64,000 nucleotides of DNA from positions 1 through 64,000 of the forward strand of contig NZ_SMTF01000014.1 of the NCBI RefSeq assembly GCF_004357985.1, in the 5' to 3' direction. This document shows, one piece after another, positions 59,160 through 64,000 of the stretch (positions are counted from its first letter, which is position 1; every line of letters begins with the position of its first letter). The notes under the pieces were generated by a model that ran no database searches, had not been told where the DNA came from, and saw only the letters and a program-made list of their open reading frames with translations. This DNA is from Luteimonas aestuarii. GTDB taxonomy: Bacteria; Pseudomonadota; Gammaproteobacteria; Xanthomonadales; Xanthomonadaceae. The translations under genes and the position numbers were made by a program.

Positions 59160-59474
59160 ATGATCCACCGCAGTTGCCTGATTCCGTTCCTTGGCGTGGC
59201 GATGGCCATGGCCGCATGCGTCGCACAGGCCAGCAGTTTCGCCGGTACCTCGGCCGGCACCTCGGCAGGCGGTACCTCGGCCACGTCGGGCAGCACATCC
59301 GGCAACGACAAGGTGGTGGTGCGCGCACGCGAGGATGCCGCCGGCTTCGTCGCCAGCGATGGCCGCATCCGCGGCGTGCGCCTGGAAGCGGCGCTGCGCC
59401 ACCTGCGCGAACACGATGCCGCGGCGCGCGATGCCAGCGACATGCAGCTTGCGTTGGCCATCCTCGCCCGCTGA
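59160..59474 (+). CDS. DUF2388-like secreted small protein
   Basis: 104 residues from MIHRSCLIPF (ATG 59160). Signal peptide ends near AQASS. A Gly-Ser-Thr repeat (GTSAGTSAGGTSATSGSTSG) is followed by a conserved stretch DKVVVRAREDAAGFVASDGRIRGVRLEAALRHLRE, which I recognise as the DUF2388 type known from Pseudomonas. The function is unknown. It lies 12 bp before the DUF4105 gene, as I recall for the Pseudomonas counterparts. Confidence 0.75.
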   Translation: MIHRSCLIPFLGVAMAMAACVAQASSFAGTSAGTSAGGTSATSGSTSGNDKVVVRAREDAAGFVASDGRIRGVRLEAALRHLREHDAAARDASDMQLALAILAR

Positions 59475-59486
59475 CGTTCGCCGCTG

Positions 59487-61307
59487 ATGAGGCGTTTCGG
59501 CGCGTGGGCCTGCGCCGGATGGCTGTGCCTGGCGGGTGTGGCGTCAGCGGCCGGGATCGCGGTCGACGACACCGGCCTTGCGCCCGACGAGGCGCTGGCG
59601 ACGCAAACCCTGGTCGATGCGGCACGGCAGTCGCTGCCGCCCGGCTTCATCGAAGGCCTTGGTCGCCCGGTATCGCTGCGCTGGCGGGACGATCTTCCGG
59701 ATGAAGTCCACGGCCGCGCGCGTGGCGGGCGCATCGGACTGCCGCGCCGTCTGCTGCACGACTGGCTACGCAATGGTGCGCCCGTGTCGGGCCCGTCCCC
59801 CGCACTGTCGGCCTTGCTGCACGAGCTTGCGCACATACACGACCATTCCGCCGCGGGCGGGCTCTCTCGCAATCCGCGCCTGCTCGACCTGGCCGGCTGG
59901 CCCGTGCGGCCGCTTCGCTTCGGCCTGCGTGCAGCGCACAACGACTTCAGCGATCGCAGCCCGGACGTCTACGAACTGCGTTCGCCGGCCGAATTCGTCG
60001 CCGTCAACTTCGAGCATTTCCTGCTCGACCCGGATTACGCCTGCCGACGACCGGCGCTGCACGCGTATTTCGCGGCGCACTTCGGCTGGTCGCCGGCCAC
60101 TGCGTCATGCACGCCCGGGCTGCCCTTCGTTGGCGCAGGGCTGGATGACGCGGTGGTGCGCCTGGTCGATCTCGACCCGGCCCGCGTGCAGGAAGTGCAC
60201 TACCTCTTCGCCGAGGCCAACGCGCGGCCGATGAGCCGTTGGGGCCATGGCATGTTGCGGCTGGTCGTGTGCGCGCCCGGGCGAACGCCGGGCGAGGACT
60301 GCCGCTACGACCTCGACCACCACCTGGTGCTGTCGTTCCGCGCCTTCGTCGACGACGTGCAGGTGTCCAGCCTGCGCGGGCTGACCGGTTCGTACCCATC
60401 GCGCCTGTTCGTGCTGCCGCTGGAGCAGGTGGTGGACGAATACACCAAGGTCGAGCTGCGGGGCCTGCAATCGGTGCCGCTGCGCTTGGCGCGTGGCGAG
60501 ATCGATGGGCTGCTGCGGCGTGCCGCGCAGGTGCACTGGAGCTACGACGGGCGCTATTACTTCGTGTCCAACAACTGCGCCGTCGAGGCGTGGAAGCTGC
60601 TCCAGGATGGCGTGCCGCGCCTGTCGAACCTGCCCCTGCGCAGCATCGCCCCCAACGGCTTGCTGCGCCGCCTGGTGCGGGATGGCGTGGCCGACGCCAC
60701 CGCGCTTGGGGATGCGACGCGAGCCGCGCGCGAGGGCTATTACTTCGCATCGCAGGGCACGCACTTCCAGGCGATGCTGGACGTTGCGGGTTCAGAACTG
60801 GATCTGCCCACGCGGCAGGCCACTGCGTGGCTGGACATGGACCCCGTGGCGCGCAGCCCATGGCTGGCGCAGGGCGGCACGCGTGCGACCGCTGCACTCC
60901 TGTTGCTGGAACAGGCCGCGGTGCGTCGCGAAGAGGCGGCGATCCGCGAAGCCCTGAAGCAGCGTTTCCTGCGGGGCCGGGGCGATGACGGCGACATCGC
61001 CGTGGCAGCGCAGGCCTTGCGCGAACTGCTTGGCGACGGCGCCTACGCGGGCCGGCCGGCGCTGCTGCTGCCGTCCGGCTATGGCATTCCGCAGGAGCAG
61101 GAACGCGCGTTGCTGGCGGACGTCGTGGCGCGCGACGGCGCGCGTCTCGGGGCATTGCAGGACCGGCTGCATGAGGATGCACGGGCGCTGGTCGAGCCCC
61201 GGCTGCGTGCCAGGCTGGAAGCGGCCGAGACCAACCTGGCGATTCTGGGCGATCGCCTGCGCATGCTGTCGCGTGACATCGATGCGGGTGCGTCGCGCCT
61301 GCACTGA
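59487..61307 (+). CDS. DUF4105 (Lnb-like) periplasmic protein
   Basis: 606 residues with a signal peptide. An N-terminal zinc-type motif HELAHIHD (near residue 113) is followed by the DUF4105/Lnb_N region: MSRWGHGMLRLVV and YYFVSNNCAVEAWKLL, the conserved His and Cys positions of that domain, which has been proposed to be a papain-like amidase fold. The C-terminal 180 residues form helical repeats (LLLLEQAAVRREEAAIREAL and similar) likely to be coiled. The substrate is unknown. It is probably co-transcribed with the DUF2388 gene. Confidence 0.75.
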   Translation: MRRFGAWACAGWLCLAGVASAAGIAVDDTGLAPDEALATQTLVDAARQSLPPGFIEGLGRPVSLRWRDDLPDEVHGRARGGRIGLPRRLLHDWLRNGAPVSGPSPALSALLHELAHIHDHSAAGGLSRNPRLLDLAGWPVRPLRFGLRAAHNDFSDRSPDVYELRSPAEFVAVNFEHFLLDPDYACRRPALHAYFAAHFGWSPATASCTPGLPFVGAGLDDAVVRLVDLDPARVQEVHYLFAEANARPMSRWGHGMLRLVVCAPGRTPGEDCRYDLDHHLVLSFRAFVDDVQVSSLRGLTGSYPSRLFVLPLEQVVDEYTKVELRGLQSVPLRLARGEIDGLLRRAAQVHWSYDGRYYFVSNNCAVEAWKLLQDGVPRLSNLPLRSIAPNGLLRRLVRDGVADATALGDATRAAREGYYFASQGTHFQAMLDVAGSELDLPTRQATAWLDMDPVARSPWLAQGGTRATAALLLLEQAAVRREEAAIREALKQRFLRGRGDDGDIAVAAQALRELLGDGAYAGRPALLLPSGYGIPQEQERALLADVVARDGARLGALQDRLHEDARALVEPRLRARLEAAETNLAILGDRLRMLSRDIDAGASRLH

Positions 61308-61324
61308 CGCAGGCAGGGCAAGCG

Positions 61325-61780
61325 TCAGCGATCGAGCCAGCGCGTCATCAGCTGGCGCGGGTGGGCGGCATATCCATTCTGCAGGTACACGCCCTGCGCG
61401 CGGGTGTTGTCGTTGTCCACTTCCAGCCGCAGGGCGCGCAGGCCTTCGCGGCGGCAGAGGTCCGCCGCTTCCTCGAGCGCGCGCCGCCCCAGCCCGCCGC
61501 CGCGCGCCTGCGGCAGCAGGTACAGCTCGTCGAGCAGTCCGAAGCGGCCGCCGAACTCCAGGCTGAAGCAGAAGCCGATGACGAGATAGCCAGCGAACAC
61601 ACCGTTGCGTTCGACCAGCAGCAGGCGTCCGTGGTGGGGGTGGGCCAGCAGGTCGGCGAGGGCAGTACGCAGCGACGCCTCGTCCCACGGGATGCCTTCG
61701 TCCGCATGGAAGTCGCGGACCACCGGCACCAGCGTGTCGATGTCGGTGGGCGTGCCCGTGCGAAAGACGATGCCGGTCAT
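61325..61780 (-). CDS. GNAT-family acetyltransferase
   Basis: 151 residues. GNAT fold with LLDELYLLPQARGGGLGRRALEEA (acetyl-CoA motif A with the GxGxG/A loop) and the C-terminal VDNDNTRAQGVYLQNGYAA. The target is unknown. Near efpL, 16 bp away on the same strand, but no functional link is evident. Confidence 0.88.
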   Translation of the reverse strand: MTGIVFRTGTPTDIDTLVPVVRDFHADEGIPWDEASLRTALADLLAHPHHGRLLLVERNGVFAGYLVIGFCFSLEFGGRFGLLDELYLLPQARGGGLGRRALEEAADLCRREGLRALRLEVDNDNTRAQGVYLQNGYAAHPRQLMTRWLDR

Positions 61781-61796
61781 GCGTCGGGCCGCGGAT

Positions 61797-62363
61797 TCAA
61801 TCCGCGCGGCCGCCGAATTCGCCGGTGGTGGTGTTCACCAGCACGCGTTCGCCGGTGGTGATGTACTCGGGCACCATGATCTCGATGCCGGTGTTCAGCG
61901 TGGCAGGTTTCGGGCGCTTGGTCGCGGTACCGCCCTTCAGCTCGGGCGGCGTCTCCACCACTTCCAGCGTCACGTGCTGCGGCAACTGCAGTGCCACCGG
62001 TTGCTCGTCGATGATCTGCACGTAGCTGCCGGCCAGGCCGTTGGTGATGTAGCCGGCGTCGTCGCCCACCACGTCGGCGTCGAGCGTGTAGGGCGTGTAG
62101 TCCTCGTCGTCGAGGAACACGAAGGCGTCGCCGTCCTTGTACGAGAACGTGGCCTGACGCCGCTGCAGCTCCACCTCGGTCAGGCTGTCGTCGCCATCGA
62201 AGCTGGCGTCGAGCTTGTTGCCGCCGGGCACGCTGTACATGATGAAGCGGAAGCGCACGTTGCCGCCACGGCCCTGCGGCGAGCTGCGTTCGATGTCGCG
62301 CACCTGGTACACGGTACCGTTGTGCTCGACCACGTTTCCTTTCTTGACGTCGTAGGCTTTCAT
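61797..62363 (-). CDS. efpL: Elongation factor P-like protein EfpL (YeiP)
   Basis: 188 residues, the three-domain EF-P architecture. It helps ribosomes past polyproline-type stalls. The N-terminal domain has a YeiP-type loop ([16 protein letters not shown]) with an arginine at the tip and no lysine to be modified, the feature that separates EfpL from EF-P. EFP OB domains follow ([12 protein letters not shown] and beyond; C-terminal [19 protein letters not shown]). A 24-bp perfect palindrome lies just upstream of the start on the minus strand. Confidence 0.9.
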   Translation of the reverse strand: MKAYDVKKGNVVEHNGTVYQVRDIERSSPQGRGGNVRFRFIMYSVPGGNKLDASFDGDDSLTEVELQRRQATFSYKDGDAFVFLDDEDYTPYTLDADVVGDDAGYITNGLAGSYVQIIDEQPVALQLPQHVTLEVVETPPELKGGTATKRPKPATLNTGIEIMVPEYITTGERVLVNTTTGEFGGRAD

Positions 62364-62374
62364 TCGGGTTCTCC

Positions 62375-62398
62375 CCCTCTCCCGCGCGCGGGAGAGGG
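62375..62398. repeat. 24-bp perfect palindrome at the efpL ribosome site
   Basis: Half-site CCCTCTCCCGCG, perfectly self-complementary. Its end lies 12 bp from the efpL ATG (62363), beside GGGGAGA, the likely ribosome site. In RNA it would hairpin next to it. Confidence 0.55.
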
Positions 62399-62444
62399 CC
62401 GGGGTGAGGGGCTCTGGCGTTGGCTGTGGCGTGCTGCGCGGAAT

Positions 62445-63215
62445 TTACTTCGGCGCCAGCCGCACCGCGCCATCCAGGCGGATGGTCTCGCCATTGAGGT
62501 AGCGGTTGCCGAGGATGTAGGCGACCAGGTCGGCGAATTCCTCAGGCTTGCCCAGGCGCGACGGGAAGGGGATCGAGGCCGACAGCGACTTCTGCACCTC
62601 GTCGGGCATGCCATCGACCATCGGCGTCCAGAAGATGCCGGGTGCGACGGTGTTGACGCGGATGCCGAAGCGGGCGAGTTCGCGCGCCATCGGCAGGGTC
62701 ATGCCGACCACGCCGCCCTTCGAGGCGGAATACGCAGCCTGGCCGATCTGGCCCTCAAAGGCCGCCACGCTGGCGGTGTTGACGATCGCGCCGCGCTCGC
62801 CGTCGTCGCCGGCTTCGTTGTGCTGCATCAGGGCGGCGGCGGCCTTGGCGACGTTGAAGCTGCCCACCAGGTTCACCATTACGGTGGCGCTGAAGTTCGA
62901 CAGCGGCATCGGCGCCTCGCGGCCCAGCACGCGGCCGGCACCGAGGATGCCGGCGCAGTTGACCACGGCGTTCAAACCGCCGAGGAACTCCTTCGCCGCC
63001 GCGACGTTCGCCGCTACGCCGTCCTCGCTGGTGACATCGGTGCGGAAGTAGCGGGCGTCGGTATCGCCCAGCGCGGCGACCGCGCTCGCACCCTTGTCGT
63101 CGTTGACGTCGAACAGTGCGACCTTGCCGCCATCGGCGACGATGCGCTGGGCCACGGCCAGCCCGAGGCCGGAGACGCCGCCGGTGACGATGGCGCGGAG
63201 GGAATCGGCTTGCAT
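62445..63215 (-). CDS. Short-chain dehydrogenase (3-hydroxyacyl-CoA dehydrogenase-like)
   Basis: 256 residues from MQADSLRAIV (ATG 63215). Classical SDR: the nucleotide loop TGGVSGLG, NCAG, the Ser of NTASVAAFEG and the YSASKGG catalytic Tyr and Lys. C-terminal FPSRLGKPEEFADLVAYILGNRYLNGETIRLDG. Similar to 17-beta-HSD10-type 3-hydroxyacyl-CoA dehydrogenases, NAD-preferring. The substrate is inferred from family only. Confidence 0.88.
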   Translation of the reverse strand: MQADSLRAIVTGGVSGLGLAVAQRIVADGGKVALFDVNDDKGASAVAALGDTDARYFRTDVTSEDGVAANVAAAKEFLGGLNAVVNCAGILGAGRVLGREAPMPLSNFSATVMVNLVGSFNVAKAAAALMQHNEAGDDGERGAIVNTASVAAFEGQIGQAAYSASKGGVVGMTLPMARELARFGIRVNTVAPGIFWTPMVDGMPDEVQKSLSASIPFPSRLGKPEEFADLVAYILGNRYLNGETIRLDGAVRLAPK

Positions 63216-63304
63216 GTGCGGTGCCTTGCGTCGGAAACCCGGCATTTTAGCGCACCGGACGCAGGTGCCGATGGACGCGGACGCGCATCGATGCAATGCA
63301 CGTA

Positions 63305-64000
63305 TCAGCCGGACTGCGCCGCCAGCCGGTGCGCGAACTCGTCGGGCGTCAGCCCCGGCGCGAACAGGAAGCCCTGGCCGACGGGAACACCGAGCTGGAG
63401 CATGAACTGGCGCTGCGCCTCGGATTCGATGCCTTCGGCCACCAGGCCAAGGCCGAGGCTGCGGGCGATGCCGGCCACCGCCTGGCAGACGGCCACGTCG
63501 GACTGGTTCCCGGGCACGCCCTCGACGAACAGCTGCGACAGCTTGAGGCCGTGGATCGGCAGTCGGCGCAGGTAGTTCAGTGCGCTGTAGCCTTCGCCGA
63601 AGTCGTCGATGGTCAGCACCACGCCCATGTCGCGCAGCGTGGCGAAGGTCTGCAGCGTGTCCGGCGCGTCCTCGATCAGCACGCGTTCGGTGAACTCGAG
63701 CTCGAGTGCGGCCCCCGGCAGGCCGTGTTCTTCCAGCACGCCGCGCACCGTGGCGGCGAGGTCGTCGCCGAGGAACTGCCGGTAGGACACGTTCACCGCC
63801 ACCCGCATGATGCCGAGGCCCGCATCGCGCCATGCCGCGGCCTGCCGGCAGGCTTCGCGCAGCACCCAGCTGCCGATGCGCACGATGTCGCCGGTGTTCT
63901 CGGCGTGGCTGATGAAATGATCCGGGCGCATCTCGCCGAAGTGGTGGTTCTGCCAGCGGATCAGCGCCTCGGCGGCGACGACGCGGCCATGGCGCAGGTC
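63305..64000 (-). CDS. EAL-domain cyclic di-GMP phosphodiesterase, N-terminal part outside window
   Basis: The frame is open to base 64000 on the minus strand, so only the C-terminal 231 residues are visible. EAL motif AEALIRW near the edge, and conserved catalytic positions: VAVNVSYRQF (Asn), LELEFTERVLIED (Glu), IDDFGEGYSAL (Asp-Asp), GLKLSQLFV (Lys) and LVAEGIESEAQ. All the metal and Lys residues appear intact, so an active c-di-GMP phosphodiesterase is likely. Whatever sensor domain precedes it is not visible. Confidence 0.88.
   Translation of the reverse strand, partial: DLRHGRVVAAEALIRWQNHHFGEMRPDHFISHAENTGDIVRIGSWVLREACRQAAAWRDAGLGIMRVAVNVSYRQFLGDDLAATVRGVLEEHGLPGAALELEFTERVLIEDAPDTLQTFATLRDMGVVLTIDDFGEGYSALNYLRRLPIHGLKLSQLFVEGVPGNQSDVAVCQAVAGIARSLGLGLVAEGIESEAQRQFMLQLGVPVGQGFLFAPGLTPDEFAHRLAAQSG

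Overview
The window is about 64 kb of a high-GC gammaproteobacterial chromosome. It most resembles the family Xanthomonadaceae/Lysobacteraceae (Lysobacter or Luteimonas type; genus not determined). The best evidence is the arginine pathway. It has an N-acetylornithine carbamoyltransferase instead of an ornithine carbamoyltransferase, a kinase-synthase fusion (NAGK-NAGS), and an ArgE-like deacetylase, all in one cluster with argG, argC, argH, proB and proA. No phage, insertion sequence, plasmid or CRISPR signature is visible. It is ordinary core chromosome with some family-specific genes and many short palindromic intergenic repeats.

Layout. 1-7.9 kb: three cell-surface genes (DUF11/OmpA-like protein cut by the window edge, giant outer-membrane barrel, CshA/GEVED-type adhesin). 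8.4-13.7 kb: a membrane histidine kinase, a convergent beta-propeller sensor with no output domain, an MFS transporter and SufE. 13.7-14.3 kb: a gene-free inverted-repeat element. 14.3-16.4 kb: cysS and a secreted unknown. 16.4-27.5 kb: the arginine/proline cluster, preceded by what looks like an arginine-responsive transcription attenuator. 27.7-30.1 kb: a GT2 polysaccharide synthase with a partner barrel. 30.1-30.9 kb: mntP with a manganese riboswitch, and tRNA-Pro(CGG). 31-35.6 kb: an FNR-type regulator, then hisS translationally coupled to an unusual MIO ammonia-lyase.

35.7-43.2 kb: the complete histidine operon hisGDCBHAF-IE. It is headed by a TrpR-like regulator whose presumed promoter carries a perfect 26-bp palindrome and appears to give a leaderless mRNA. 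43.2-47.3 kb: a 7TM-GGDEF diguanylate cyclase, a secreted phosphoesterase and a YdeI-like protein. 47.3-55.0 kb, minus strand: an amino-acid permease, an NhaC-type and an NSS-type sodium-coupled transporter, the lower methionine-salvage genes mtnB-mtnD-mtnC and a C13-type peptidase. 55.2-64 kb: NUDIX hydrolase, serA divergent from a D-2-hydroxyglutarate dehydrogenase-like flavoenzyme (two mirror-image palindromes lie between them), a DUF2388/DUF4105 pair, a GNAT, EfpL, an SDR and a partial EAL protein.

How they work together. The arg genes form a linear acetylated route: glutamate, N-acetylglutamate, N-acetylornithine, N-acetylcitrulline, citrulline, argininosuccinate, arginine. The aminotransferase step (argD) is not in the window. 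The his operon holds every histidine enzyme activity in eight genes. Many arg and his neighbours overlap by ATGA or GTGA, which implies translational coupling. I saw no clear case of a wholly new multi-gene system. The strongest new leads are regulatory: the arginine attenuator, the palindromic leaderless his promoter, and the paired palindromes with a conserved loop.
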